Positions 1 to 7,320 of a stretch of DNA of 12,988 nt are shown here, piece by piece (within the stretch, counting starts at the first letter, position 1; each line of letters opens with the position of its first letter). The translations under genes were made by a program, and so were the position numbers. The DNA is from an uncultured Anaerolineaceae bacterium (GTDB lineage: Bacteria; Chloroflexota; Anaerolineae; Anaerolineales; Anaerolineaceae): NCBI GenBank assembly GCA_937894825.1, contig CALCQT010000211.1, positions 1-12,988 of the forward strand. Reading direction: 5' to 3'. The notes under the pieces were generated by a model that did no database searches, was not told the DNA's origin, and was given only the letters and a program-made list of their open reading frames with translations.

Positions 1-400
1 AAACCTTAATGATGGTTCCCTCTTCGTCAAGAACATACGTTGCGCGGACAACGCCGAAGTACGTCTTGCCGAAGCGTTTCTTCTCCTGCCATACGTCATA
101 GGCTTTGATGGCATCCAGTTCCGGATCCGCCAGCAGGGTAAAAGGCAGATTGTGGGATTCCGCGAACTTTTTGTGGGAAGCGACACTGTCTTTGCTGATG
201 CCGATTACTGCGGCGTCGATGTTTTTGAATCCGTCATAGGCGTCGCGAAACGCGCAGGCCTGGCGAGTGCATCCCGGCGTATTATCTTTCGGGTAAAAGT
301 AGATAATGGTTTTCTTACCTTTAAAGTCTGATAAAGCAACGGTTTTTCCGTCGCTGTCCTGCAATGAAAAATGGGGGGCTTTTTGGCTGACTTCAAGCAT
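1..400 (-). CDS. bcp: Thiol peroxidase of the Bcp/PrxQ family (peroxiredoxin), 3' end beyond window
   Basis: The translation of the minus strand from the ATG at 400 gives 133 residues before the window edge, so the C-terminus is missing. It starts MLEVSQKAPHFSLQD and has the peroxiredoxin active site TPGCTRQACAFRD at residues 41-53. C44 is the peroxidatic cysteine and C49, five residues on, is the resolving cysteine typical of the PrxQ/Bcp subfamily. Further family features are FYPKDNTPGC, the GIS(K)DS segment around residue 68 and the YGV-like GKTYFGVVRATYVLD stretch near the cut. Such enzymes reduce hydrogen peroxide and organic hydroperoxides in the cytoplasm using thioredoxin. The start is supported by AAGGAG about 10 nt upstream. 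The gene diverges from rplY. Full-length members have about 150-155 residues, so roughly 20 are missing. The family call is secure; the exact subfamily rests on the Cys spacing. Confidence 0.93.
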   Translation of the reverse strand, partial: MLEVSQKAPHFSLQDSDGKTVALSDFKGKKTIIYFYPKDNTPGCTRQACAFRDAYDGFKNIDAAVIGISKDSVASHKKFAESHNLPFTLLADPELDAIKAYDVWQEKKRFGKTYFGVVRATYVLDEEGTIIKV

Positions 401-433
401 TTTTGATTCACTCCTTCCATGTGTTTTCTATCT

Positions 434-462
434 ATTCTATACTTGCTCCGGCTGAATAACAA
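434..462 (-). promoter_or_regulatory. Sigma70-type promoter for the bcp-like gene
   Basis: On the minus strand, TTGTTA (457-462) and TAGAAT (434-439) are separated by exactly 17 bp. Transcription would start near 427, leaving a leader of about 27 nt that contains the AAGGAG ribosome binding site. Both hexamers match the consensus in four or five of six positions. Confidence 0.55.
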
Positions 463-499
463 GATGTTCTGACAGATCGTACCGAATCGCCGGGTGTTC

Positions 500-528
500 T
501 TGATCTTATTGCCAAAAAAGACTATAAT
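500..528 (+). promoter_or_regulatory. Sigma70-type promoter for rplY
   Basis: TTGATC (500-505) and a perfect TATAAT (523-528) are 17 bp apart. The expected start near 535 gives a leader of about 78 nt before the rplY ATG. The leader holds a small hairpin, ACGGA/TCCGT around 576-590, a short distance before the ribosome binding site. This promoter and that of the bcp-like gene sit back to back with about 37 bp between their -35 hexamers. Confidence 0.65.
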
Positions 529-613
529 TCTTTCGCTTTGAAAAGCAAAAATCTCTCTTTAAAAGGGTGATGGTAACGGATATGTTCCGTGAGAGGCGCC
601 CGAAGGAAGAAAA

Positions 614-1258
614 ATGGAAAAAATTGTTATTAAGGCGGCTCGCCGCGACGTTATTGGTAAAAAGGTCAGCGTGCTGCGCCGCGAGGGAATTATTCCCGGC
701 GTTGTTTACGGTCATAAGATCGAACCGGTTGCGATTCAGATGAATCGAAAGGAAGTTTCCCGCACGCTTGCCGGATTGACGGCTTCCAGCATTATCACAA
801 TTGATGTTGACGGCGTCAAGCATACCGCGCTGGTACGCGAAAAACAGCGTAATCCGCTACGCAACGAACTGATTCACGTCGATTTTCAGGCGGTATCCCT
901 GAAAGAGAAAATCCGCACTAAAATCGAGCTCACACTTACCGGTGTGGCGCCGGCGGTGAAGGCTTTTAACGGGGTTGTATTGCAGGATAAGGAATTTATC
1001 GAAGTGGAAGCCTTGCCGACCGATCTGCCGGAACGCGTCATGATTGATATCAGCGGGCTGGAAAAAATCGGCGATCTGATCCGGATGAGCGATCTGTCAC
1101 TCTCCGATGAGGTGACCGTTTTCGACGATCCGAATGAAACGATTGTTACCGTTTCAGGTGTTGCGGCTGAAGTCGTTGAAGAAGAAGCGGTTGAAGCGAC
1201 AGGCGCTGAACCGGAAGTGGTTGAGAAGGGTAAGAAAGATCAGGAAGAAGAAGCGTAA
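614..1258 (+). CDS. rplY: 50S ribosomal protein L25, long CTC/TL5 form
   Basis: The 214-residue product matches the bacterial L25/general stress protein CTC family, which binds 5S rRNA in the large ribosomal subunit. Residues 1 to about 92 form the L25 5S rRNA-binding domain: KAARRDVIGKKVSVLRREG, the IPGVVYG turn at about 27-33, and the NPLRNELIHVDFQ strand near 80-92. Residues about 95-185 are the C-terminal TL5-type beta domain, including DLPERVMIDISGLE and the IRMSDL segment. The last 25 or so residues are a highly acidic tail (VVEEEAVEA, DQEEEA) ending at 214, normal for the CTC form. GGAAGA lies 5-10 nt before the ATG, which is the only sensible start. It has its own promoter and hairpins downstream, so it is probably transcribed alone; in many bacteria it instead sits next to pth, which is not present here. 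Confidence 0.95.
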   Translation: MEKIVIKAARRDVIGKKVSVLRREGIIPGVVYGHKIEPVAIQMNRKEVSRTLAGLTASSIITIDVDGVKHTALVREKQRNPLRNELIHVDFQAVSLKEKIRTKIELTLTGVAPAVKAFNGVVLQDKEFIEVEALPTDLPERVMIDISGLEKIGDLIRMSDLSLSDEVTVFDDPNETIVTVSGVAAEVVEEEAVEATGAEPEVVEKGKKDQEEEA

Positions 1259-1312
1259 TTTTTCTTCTGATTTCATAAAACCAGAAGGGTTTTTCGCAGG
1301 TCAGATTTGGCT

Positions 1313-1349
1313 CTTTTCGGAAATTTCACGTTTGTGATTTTCCGGAAAG
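1313..1349 (+). terminator. Hairpin downstream of rplY, probable terminator
   Basis: CTTTTCGGAAA (1313-1323) pairs with TTTCCGGAAAG (1339-1349): 11 bp with one G.U pair, continued after a small internal loop by TCAC/GTGA. The following TTGTT is only a weak T-tract. A shorter hairpin, CTTCTG/CAGAAG (1264-1269 and 1282-1287), with a GGTTTTT tail lies immediately after the stop and could also act. One or both should end rplY transcription; which one is used cannot be told from sequence. Confidence 0.5.
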
Positions 1350-1359
1350 TTGTTGGACG

Positions 1360-1400
1360 ATTGCCTGATGAAAAACCCTTTGTCGTTTTTATCAGGCAAT
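1360..1400 (-). terminator. Inverted repeat spanning the trmI stop codon, candidate terminator between convergent genes
   Basis: ATTGCCTGAT (1360-1369) plus AAAAAC (1371-1376) pairs with GTTTTT plus ATCAGGCAAT (1385-1400): 16 bp with one bulged base at 1370 and an 8-nt loop. The trmI stop codon (1392-1394) lies within the right arm. No T-run follows the hairpin on either strand; the U-rich arm is inside the stem. It may therefore be an mRNA 3'-end stabiliser instead of a classical terminator. Confidence 0.45.
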
Positions 1401-2231
1401 TCCCTCGGAATTGAGATAATCTTCCGCTTCCAGACCCATTTCTGCTGAAAGTTCCGCGTCGATCGTCAGCGGTCGGGCAAAGATCAGAAACCCGGTATGG
1501 GCGACCATCCGGTCGACCGGACGAAATTTGTCCGGTTCCGTGCGGTAATATCGGATCATGATTTCACAGACCTCCGTGAAAGCAAAATGAGCCGATTGGA
1601 GTGCGGACAGCAATTGCGTCACCTGATTCATGGTAGGCAGGATACTGCCGAAAAAACCGCCCGGTTTGAGCGCGGCCCGCGCTTGCGACAGATAGTCATA
1701 AGCATTGGGGATATCCAGAAACAGGGCGTCAACGTTCGTCTCATCAAACCCCTCCGCAATGTCGCGGGTTTTCAATTCGACCCTGGATTCTAACGCGGCG
1801 CGGCGCAGGTTTCCGGCGGCGACTTGCTGCATCTCAGGACGCATGTCATAAGAAAATACTTTGCCGCTGTCTCCAATGGCGTGCGCGAACGCGATGGTCA
1901 AGGCGCCTGATCCTGTTCCGGCTTCAACAATCCGCTGTCCTGGACCGACAGCCAGGCTGAGCAGGACGAAACCGATATCTTTGGGGTACAGAATTTGCGT
2001 GTTACGCGGAATGTGTTTGACCAGGTCGGTCAAAGCAGGCTGAAGGATAAAAAAGGTGTTCCCGTTATGGCTTTTGACGACGCTGCCCCACGGTTTGCCG
2101 ATCAGATCATCCATTTGGATAATTCCTTTATGGGACTGAATTTCCGCTCCGGCATTTATGGTTACAATGCGATGGAAGCGCTTGCCGATCACTTCCGCGA
2201 GGTCGCCTTCCTGAATCCGATCCTGTGTCAT
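1392..2231 (-). CDS. trmI: tRNA (adenine(58)-N1)-methyltransferase, TrmI family
   Basis: The 279-residue product is a class I SAM-dependent methyltransferase of the TrmI family, which makes m1A at position 58 in the T-loop of tRNAs, usually as a homotetramer. The N-terminal beta domain includes IQSHKGII at about 31-38. SAM motif I is VEAGTGSGA at 102-110, with the acidic end of strand beta2 at D129 (Glu in many homologues). The motif IV-like DALFLDIP at 168-175 has D173, which is typical of m1A58 enzymes. The RYYRTEPDKFRP segment near the C-terminus is also family-like. The frame stays open upstream to an ATG at 2288, but the start at 2231 fits better: AAGGA lies 7 nt before it and MTQDRIQEGDLAEV is the usual N-terminus. 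The extra 19 residues would have no homologous content and would overlap the likely promoter. Confidence 0.92.
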   Translation of the reverse strand: MTQDRIQEGDLAEVIGKRFHRIVTINAGAEIQSHKGIIQMDDLIGKPWGSVVKSHNGNTFFILQPALTDLVKHIPRNTQILYPKDIGFVLLSLAVGPGQRIVEAGTGSGALTIAFAHAIGDSGKVFSYDMRPEMQQVAAGNLRRAALESRVELKTRDIAEGFDETNVDALFLDIPNAYDYLSQARAALKPGGFFGSILPTMNQVTQLLSALQSAHFAFTEVCEIMIRYYRTEPDKFRPVDRMVAHTGFLIFARPLTIDAELSAEMGLEAEDYLNSEGIA

Positions 2232-2252
2232 GCAATGGTCCTTGTTTGTCCG

Positions 2253-2261
2253 AGTATAACA
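2253..2261 (-). promoter_or_regulatory. Extended -10 element upstream of trmI
   Basis: On the minus strand TGTTATACT contains TATACT preceded by TG and one base, an extended -10 element. Spacing places the start about 15 nt before the ATG at 2231. I see no good -35 at 17 bp. If real, it argues against the longer 2288 start for trmI. Confidence 0.35.
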
Positions 2262-2466
2262 ACGACAGTAATTGTACTCATAAATCAATCATTCCAGATT
2301 CCCATTTTTTTGAGCCTTCATACAATCAAGATTGAGGAGACCTTGAATCGCTGTGCCTCCTCGATATAACAGATATACCGTATGCGATCTTCTTTTCACA
2401 AATTTCCATTTTTTACGTTTGCCCCGCTGATCGATTGAGCGTCACAACTTTTAATTTATGAATGGA

Positions 2467-2496
2467 TCGACAGGATTTTAGTGATAGGATTATATA
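2467..2496 (+). promoter_or_regulatory. Promoter for the amino acid binding-protein gene
   Basis: TCGACA (2467-2472) and TATATA (2491-2496) are 18 bp apart. Transcription would begin about 20 nt before the ATG, leaving little more than the AGGAGT ribosome binding site. A weaker alternative is TTGAGC (2435-2440), 16 bp, TATGAA (2457-2462). The rest of the trmI-to-binding-protein gap (2262-2466) is A/T-rich and holds only a weak inverted repeat, GAGGAG/CTCCTC near 2333-2362; I see no gene in it. Confidence 0.45.
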
Positions 2497-2525
2497 ACTT
2501 TTTTTAGTCCAGATAGGAGTTTAAG

Positions 2526-3362
2526 ATGAAAAAGCAATTTCCTGGTACTTTCGCTATCATTGCGATCATCGTTTTATCGTTTTTATTCAGTGCTTTTGCC
2601 CCGGTTAAACCCCTTTCTAAAGACAAATTTGTCGTTGGACTGGAATGTAACTACGCGCCGTTCAATTGGACACAGATTGATGATTCCAACGATGCCGTGG
2701 CGATCAGCGGCGGCGGCGGTTATTGCGGCGGCTATGATGTTGAAATCGCAAAGATCATTGCCGAGGGGCTTGGACGTGAGCTGGAAATCGTAAAGACGGA
2801 ATGGGATGGCTTGATCCCGGCGGTGAATTCAGAGAAAATTGACGCCGTGATTGCGGGTATGTCCCCGACCGAAGAACGTAAGTTCAGCGTCGATTTTTCA
2901 GACGTTTATTATGAAAGTGATCTGGTTATCGTTGTGCGCGCGGACGGGCCGTATGCGAATGCCCGGACGATTCAGGATTTCAGCGGTGCAAAGATTACCG
3001 GACAGTTGAACACATTCCATTATTCGGTGATTGACCAGATCGAAGGTGTGAAAAAGCAGACCGCAATGGATTCATTCCCCACTATGATGGTTGCACTGTC
3101 CTCCGGCAAGATTGATGGTTATGTCTCTGAGCGGCCTCACGCGCTTTCCGTGCAGGAAAGCAATCCGGATCTGACCTTTGTAGCCTTTGAGGAAGGAAAT
3201 GGATTCGAAGCTTCTCCGGAAGATGTCGCCATCGCGGTGGCTTTCAAAAAAGGAAATCCTGACCTGGAAGCTGTGAACGAAATTCTCGCAACCATTTCCA
3301 AAGAGGATCGGCTGGCGATTATGGATGCCGCAATTGCGACACAGCCTCTTTCAGGAGAGTAA
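2526..3362 (+). CDS. Polar amino acid ABC transporter, substrate-binding protein
   Basis: This 278-residue protein belongs to the bacterial extracellular solute-binding protein family 3 (SBP_bac_3). It should capture an amino acid outside the membrane and deliver it to the permease encoded next. Residues about 9-25 form a hydrophobic N-terminal segment ending in AFA before P26. Family features include FVVGLECNYAPFNW at about 35-48, GGYDVEIAK in the 70s, the WDGLIPAVNSEKIDAVIAGM stretch near 95-115, and SSGKIDGYVSERPHA near 195-209, the hinge and lobe 2 part. The substrate cannot be read from sequence. AGGAG precedes the ATG by a good distance. The product lacks the lipobox Cys usual for such proteins in single-membrane bacteria. 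A Gly-rich insertion (GGGGYCGG) precedes GYDVEIA. It has its own promoter and is separated by a terminator from the permease gene. Confidence 0.92.
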   Translation: MKKQFPGTFAIIAIIVLSFLFSAFAPVKPLSKDKFVVGLECNYAPFNWTQIDDSNDAVAISGGGGYCGGYDVEIAKIIAEGLGRELEIVKTEWDGLIPAVNSEKIDAVIAGMSPTEERKFSVDFSDVYYESDLVIVVRADGPYANARTIQDFSGAKITGQLNTFHYSVIDQIEGVKKQTAMDSFPTMMVALSSGKIDGYVSERPHALSVQESNPDLTFVAFEEGNGFEASPEDVAIAVAFKKGNPDLEAVNEILATISKEDRLAIMDAAIATQPLSGE

Positions 3363-3433
3363 ATCTGAAGAAGTTCTGATCTCGGCGGCAGTTCAACTGA
3401 ATGGTCAACGGTTTGATCGGTGAAATCTATATG

Positions 3434-3474
3434 CGGTAGTTCTTTTGGTTTGTCGATTACCAAAAGAACTACCG
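3434..3474 (+). repeat. Perfect 15-bp inverted repeat between binding-protein and permease genes
   Basis: CGGTAGTTCTTTTGG (3434-3448) and its exact reverse complement (3460-3474) flank an 11-nt loop. In RNA this is a long, stable stem without mismatches, followed by a T-rich but interrupted run. It lies 71 nt after the binding-protein stop codon and upstream of the clear terminator. It could protect the 3' end of the binding-protein mRNA or be a first, leaky terminator. Confidence 0.8.
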
Positions 3475-3510
3475 GAATTTCTTCTTCGGGAAAAAATGAA
3501 TTTCTCAGTA

Positions 3511-3555
3511 ACAGCCCTGCGAAGTATGCGTGTCCGCTTCGGGCTGTTCTTTTTT
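3511..3555 (+). terminator. Intrinsic terminator inside the transporter operon
   Basis: ACAGCCC (3511-3517) and GAAG (3521-3524) pair with CTTC (3537-3540) and GGGCTGT (3541-3547), leaving a 3-nt bulge; A3510-T3548 can extend the stem. It is followed directly by TCTTTTTT. This is the best rho-independent terminator in the window. It ends 34 nt before the permease ATG, so permease and ATPase depend on read-through or on a weak promoter not evident in the short remaining gap. Confidence 0.8.
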
Positions 3556-3588
3556 GTCAGTTTGTAGATTTAAGGCGCAAGGAGCTTT

Positions 3589-4359
3589 ATGCCAACAACC
3601 TTTTTTGAGTGGGTACTTTTTTTTGCCGATAAATACGGCCTTTATTTTCTGCAGGGAGCCGGTACCACCTTGCTGATCGCTTCTTTTGGTACGATCACAG
3701 GCCTGGCTATCGGGCTGGTGGTGGCGGTTCTGCGGACGGTTCCGATTGAAGCGAATGATCCCGCACCCCGCAAAATTTTTTATACGGTGATCCGCTGGAT
3801 TTTTGTGGCATATATTGAAATTTTCCGCGGTACCCCAATGATCGTGCAGTCGATGGTCATTTATTATGGTTCCGCTGAATTGTGGGGGCTGGATATGTCC
3901 CCGATGACCGCGGCGCTGTTTATCGTCTCAATCAATACCGGCGCCTATATGGCCGAAATTGCGCGCGGTGGGATCATTTCGATCGATAAAGGCCAATATG
4001 AGGCCGCCCAGTCGATCGGAATGACGCATACCCAAACCATGCTGCACATCATTCTGCCGCAGGCGCTGCGTAACATTCTGCCTTCCATCGGAAATGAATT
4101 CGTTGTGAACATCAAGGATACCTCTGTCCTGAACGTTATTTCAGTCACCGAATTGTTCTTTATGTCGAAAAGTGCGGCGGGTACGTATATGCGCTATTTT
4201 GAGGTCTTTTTTATCACCTGCGTGATTTATTTTGTTTTGACATTCTCGGTGACCCGAATTCTTTTGTTTATTGAGAAAAAGATGCGGGGATCGGAATCCT
4301 TCGTGATTCATGGATCGCAGACCGTTCCTCATGCGGTTATCAAAGGCGGCGCAAGATGA
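3589..4359 (+). CDS. Polar amino acid ABC transporter, permease
   Basis: The 256-residue product is an integral membrane permease of the HisM/GlnP/ArtQ type. Hydrophobic segments lie at about 18-48, 68-95, 106-125, 178-195 and 206-228. Family landmarks are [13 protein letters not shown] at about 75-87, [15 protein letters not shown] at 115-129, and the cytoplasmic EAA loop YEAAQSIGM...LPQALR at 137-161, which docks on the ATPase. Only one permease is encoded, so it probably works as a homodimer. The ATG has AAGGAG (3579-3584) five bases upstream. The stop overlaps the ATPase start as ATGA (4356-4359), implying translational coupling and equal production. The 50s-60s loop ([11 protein letters not shown]) after the second segment is somewhat long but within normal range. 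Confidence 0.95.
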   Translation: MPTTFFEWVLFFADKYGLYFLQGAGTTLLIASFGTITGLAIGLVVAVLRTVPIEANDPAPRKIFYTVIRWIFVAYIEIFRGTPMIVQSMVIYYGSAELWGLDMSPMTAALFIVSINTGAYMAEIARGGIISIDKGQYEAAQSIGMTHTQTMLHIILPQALRNILPSIGNEFVVNIKDTSVLNVISVTELFFMSKSAAGTYMRYFEVFFITCVIYFVLTFSVTRILLFIEKKMRGSESFVIHGSQTVPHAVIKGGAR

Positions 4360-5096
4360 GTGAAAACATTATCTCAGTCTCTCATTTGGAAAAATCCTTC
4401 GGCGGAAACCAGGTGCTGCGGGATATTGATTTTAAAGCGTATACCGGCGATGTGATCAGTATTATCGGTTCATCAGGCTCCGGAAAGTCAACACTGCTGC
4501 GCTGCATCAATCAACTGGAAAAACCGACTTCGGGCGCGATCTTTTTCCATGGGAAGAATATCCAGGACCCGGGGTTTTCATTGTCCGCGTACCGTGCAAA
4601 AGTGGGGATGGTTTTCCAGAATTTCAATCTCTTCAATAATCTGTCTGTTCTTCAGAATTGTGTGGTGGGGCAGGTCAAGGTGTTGAATCGGGACCATGGC
4701 ACCGCGGCCAAGCGGGCACTGGAAATCCTGGAAAAAGTCGGGATGTCTCAATATATCGAAGCGAAACCCGCTCAGATATCCGGCGGGCAGAAACAGCGTG
4801 TAGCCATTGCCAGAGCGCTGGCGATGGATCCGGAAGTGCTGCTGTTTGACGAGCCGACCAGTGCGCTGGATCCTGAGATGGTGGGCGAGGTTCTCAATGT
4901 AATGGGGACATTGGCGAAATCCGGACTGACCATGCTCGTCGTCACACATGAGATGGATTTTGCGCGGGAAGTGTCGAACCGGATTGTTTTTATGGACGAG
5001 GGCGTGATTGTGGAAGATGCGACGCCGGAGGAAATGTTCGTCAATCCGAAAAGTGAGCGGACGAAAGCTTTCCTGAATCGGTTCAGAAACCGGTAG
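4356..5096 (+). CDS. Polar amino acid ABC transporter, ATP-binding protein
   Basis: The 246-residue cytoplasmic ATPase is of the GlnQ/HisP type and energises import by the adjacent permease. All catalytic motifs are intact: Walker [10 protein letters not shown] at 38-46, Q-loop VFQNFNLF with Q88, ABC signature ISGGQKQR at 141-148, Walker B VLLFDE at 161-166 with catalytic E166, the D-loop SALD at 169-172, and the switch histidine H198 in VVTHEM. The length matches the family (240-250). There is no C-terminal regulatory domain of the kind seen in MetN. The start is fixed by the ATGA overlap with the permease stop. A strong hairpin 67 nt downstream probably ends the operon. The substrate class (polar amino acid) is inferred from subfamily resemblance and from the family 3 binding protein. 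Confidence 0.96.
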   Translation: MSENIISVSHLEKSFGGNQVLRDIDFKAYTGDVISIIGSSGSGKSTLLRCINQLEKPTSGAIFFHGKNIQDPGFSLSAYRAKVGMVFQNFNLFNNLSVLQNCVVGQVKVLNRDHGTAAKRALEILEKVGMSQYIEAKPAQISGGQKQRVAIARALAMDPEVLLFDEPTSALDPEMVGEVLNVMGTLAKSGLTMLVVTHEMDFAREVSNRIVFMDEGVIVEDATPEEMFVNPKSERTKAFLNRFRNR

Positions 5097-5162
5097 GGAC
5101 GTTCGGATATTCTATTCGGTGGAATTCTGTGTTTCGCTGTTTTGTCCGAATTTGATGTGAAA

Positions 5163-5220
5163 GAAAAACTTGCGGTCCTGCATTGCGATGTGTTCAAAAC
5201 AGCGGGACCGTAAGTTTTTC
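5163..5220 (+). terminator. Strong hairpin terminator after the transporter operon
   Basis: GAAAAACTTGCGGTCC (5163-5178) pairs with GGACCGTAAGTTTTTC (5205-5220), with a single G.U pair; T5179-G5204, G5180-C5203 and C5181-G5202 extend it to about 19 bp around a 20-nt loop. The A-run on the left arm and T-run on the right arm let it work as an intrinsic terminator in either direction. Confidence 0.75.
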
Positions 5221-5411
5221 GTGTAGGCATGATTTTTGTCGCCTGCGGCTGGCATGTCCCTGAAAAAATACCGAACGGGTTTTCCGTGTACAATAGATTG
5301 GGTGATATTTGTCAGGTGAAATGCCGGTTGTTGATCGACTGAGTTCATCGATAGTAATGTCAGAATGTGGTTTCTAAAATTGCCCGACCTGAATGGGACT
5401 GAAAAACGCGT
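5221..5411. other. Intergenic region without a recognised gene
   Basis: Together with the hairpin before it, this forms a 315-bp gap between the ATPase and membrane-protein genes. Only short open frames without ribosome binding sites occur. TACAAT at 5289-5294 could be a -10 element for the downstream gene, but no convincing -35 lies 16-18 bp before it. GGCATG occurs twice (about 5226 and 5251) around a small GCC/GGC hairpin. I see no riboswitch or RNA gene. Confidence 0.4.
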
Positions 5412-6860
5412 ATGAAAAATAATAAACCCAATTTTATTTCGAGCTTCATTTTTCTTGTGTTGGTCGTTTTTTCAGTGGTGCGTCTGTTGGTTTTGCCGCT
5501 TCCCCGGCAGATTGGTCTGACTTTCCGGAATACGCTGTATGTATTCCCTGTTATTTTGCTCCTTGTTTATACGGCTTGTGCGATTCGGCGAAGCTGGCTG
5601 AAATCGGTTGTATTCGGGCTGCTTTTCGCAATATTTTTGATGCCATTGAGCGGGGTGTGGAATTCCGGTATTTCCTGGCAATACGCTTTGGGCGGCACGA
5701 TCCCCTGGTCTGACGGGTTCACGCTGCAATTGAACACATTGCGATTTTTGTATGGGCAGCAGATGGGACAAACGACTGCTTTGCGGACGATTTCAACCGT
5801 TTTCTATGCCTCAATTCTTCGCTTGACCGATAATAATTTTCATCTGTTATTTGCGATAATGGTCATCCTGATTGCGCTTTCTGTTCTGCTCTGTACCAAC
5901 CTGATCGGGAAAAAGATCGGCCCGGTTGCCGGCGCTTTCTTTTACGCGAATGCGTTTTTCTATTTTCGCGAACACCAGGGCGAATATATGACAGAAGTCT
6001 ATGGCTTCCTGGTCGGGATGCTGGCTTGTTATTTTCTGCTCTCCGGGATTTTTGATCGCAGGAATACACGGATTCTGGCCGGTTTTGCGCTGCTGTCACT
6101 GGCGCTGAACGCACGCCCGGGCCCGATGTTTATTTTGATGACCGCGGGACTGTGGTATTTCTTTATTTTCCTGAAAGAGAATCGCCGCCGCATGTTGTGG
6201 GCAGGCGGTGCCTTGGCACTGATGTTGCTTGGATTTGCGCTCAATTCCTGGAACACCTGGCATGTTTACGGTTCTACCAAAGTGCCGAACCGGCAATTTG
6301 CCGAGATCATTTACGGACTGTGCCTGGGCGGTTATTCCTGGGATCACACACTGTACTTGCCTGAGATTCAGGCGCTGAATGATTCGGATCAGGCGTATGC
6401 CGATTTGTTTCAGATGTGCCGCCGGGCGGTCGAAGAGAATCCTGATAATTTACGCGCTGCCGCGACACGGATTGTTGGTACATTGATTCATGACGATGAT
6501 ATGGGTGCATTCTCTTATTTTAATGGCGGCGATAAAGCGGAAATCGCTGTCGTCCGCTATGGACTCCAATTGCTCTGGTGCATTGGGCTCCTGATCTGTA
6601 TTCGACGTTTTAAACAGAAAGAGCAAGCTTTTTTGCTGGCCTGTGCGCTTGGGATGATTCTGTCGCAGACGCTCGGACTGATGATTACATCGTATCGCTT
6701 GCGGTTCCACGCGGCGACGATCTGGCTGCCGGGCATCCTGATTGGATTGGCTCCCCAGTACCTGCTGAATCGCTTTGAGTTCTCCCTCTTTGCTGAAATC
6801 TTTTCCGCTGAAACCGCCTGCATTCGCATCCCCGTTTGTGAATCCATGCCCGGAGAATGA
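5412..6860 (+). CDS. Multi-pass membrane protein, putative GT-C type glycosyltransferase (frame probably broken at its C-terminus)
   Basis: The 482-residue product has about ten hydrophobic segments, starting with residues 8-28 and 40-58 and running to about 436-456. The general plan resembles the GT-C fold of lipid-linked sugar transferases (PMT/ArnT type): a polar extracytoplasmic loop after the second or third segment (GGTIPWSDGF, with an acidic residue near 101), and then closely spaced helices, with REHQGEYMTEVYGF near 190 before another helix. I cannot name the acceptor or donor, and a flippase or polymerase-like role is not excluded. No strong ribosome binding site precedes the ATG, but MKNNKPN is a natural N-terminus before a helix. 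After LLNRFE (about residue 457) the last 25 residues are hydrophilic and end in CESMPGE; the overlapping downstream frame looks like the genuine continuation. Confidence 0.75.
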   Translation: MKNNKPNFISSFIFLVLVVFSVVRLLVLPLPRQIGLTFRNTLYVFPVILLLVYTACAIRRSWLKSVVFGLLFAIFLMPLSGVWNSGISWQYALGGTIPWSDGFTLQLNTLRFLYGQQMGQTTALRTISTVFYASILRLTDNNFHLLFAIMVILIALSVLLCTNLIGKKIGPVAGAFFYANAFFYFREHQGEYMTEVYGFLVGMLACYFLLSGIFDRRNTRILAGFALLSLALNARPGPMFILMTAGLWYFFIFLKENRRRMLWAGGALALMLLGFALNSWNTWHVYGSTKVPNRQFAEIIYGLCLGGYSWDHTLYLPEIQALNDSDQAYADLFQMCRRAVEENPDNLRAAATRIVGTLIHDDDMGAFSYFNGGDKAEIAVVRYGLQLLWCIGLLICIRRFKQKEQAFLLACALGMILSQTLGLMITSYRLRFHAATIWLPGILIGLAPQYLLNRFEFSLFAEIFSAETACIRIPVCESMPGE

Positions 6861-7227
6861 AACACTGCTTTTTACGAAAATCGACGAGGGCAGTTACTTT
6901 TATATGCAGGAAAATGAAAAACTGACCGTTCCGCACATGCCTTATCTGCGCCTGCCGTTTGTCCGGCAGCATTTTCACGATACGGCGTCGGTGGAGATGT
7001 TCGATTTTACCGACCATATTGAGGCGCCAACCGCGGTTATTCGCGGCATTGACCTGGAAAACTGGCAGGATGCGCTGGTTTTCGCTCCGCTAGAAATTGT
7101 GGAGGGGAAAATGGGCTTTGTCCAGTTCTGCGGTGCTTTCATGGATCCACCCATATTGAGAAACGATCGTTTCTTTGTTGCCGAACAGGCAACGTTTATA
7201 GAAGCTTCTTTTGCCGCCCGTCCATGA
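6775..7227 (+). CDS. Soluble C-terminal domain in a shifted frame, probably the tail of the upstream membrane protein
   Basis: This frame opens at 6769 after a stop at 6766 and overlaps the upstream gene by about 86 nt in the +1 frame. The first possible start is a TTG at 6775, without a ribosome binding site. Other candidates are GTG 6832 and ATG 6904 (GAGGG 13 nt before it, weak). The sequence is compositionally protein-like (CPENETLLFTKIDEGSYFY, then LPFVRQHFHD, RGIDLENWQDALVFAP, GFVQFCGAFMDPP) and has no membrane segment. It resembles, as I recall, the extracytoplasmic C-terminal domain found after the last helix of large membrane proteins in Anaerolineae, with two conserved Cys (CPEN and QFCG). 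Most likely it belongs to the 5412-6860 protein and has been separated by an indel. A short independent overlapping gene is the alternative. No function can be assigned to the domain itself. Confidence 0.5.
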   Translation: MSSPSLLKSFPLKPPAFASPFVNPCPENETLLFTKIDEGSYFYMQENEKLTVPHMPYLRLPFVRQHFHDTASVEMFDFTDHIEAPTAVIRGIDLENWQDALVFAPLEIVEGKMGFVQFCGAFMDPPILRNDRFFVAEQATFIEASFAARP

Positions 7228-7320
7228 TGGGAGGGAGACCACCTCGACTCAGGTATTTATTCCGAATGATCGGTACGCCTTCTCATCAAAATTTGAAAAT
7301 AACAGGGAGACATTAATTTC

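Noticed and set aside
2232..2288. Longer N-terminus for the tRNA methyltransferase
   Set aside because: The extra 19 residues (many Tyr, Cys, Arg) do not resemble the family, and the likely promoter and ribosome binding site lie within them.
2705..2740. GGC-rich repeat in the binding-protein gene as a possible mobile or regulatory repeat
   Set aside because: It simply codes for a Gly-rich loop (GGGG, CGG) in frame, inside an otherwise normal protein.
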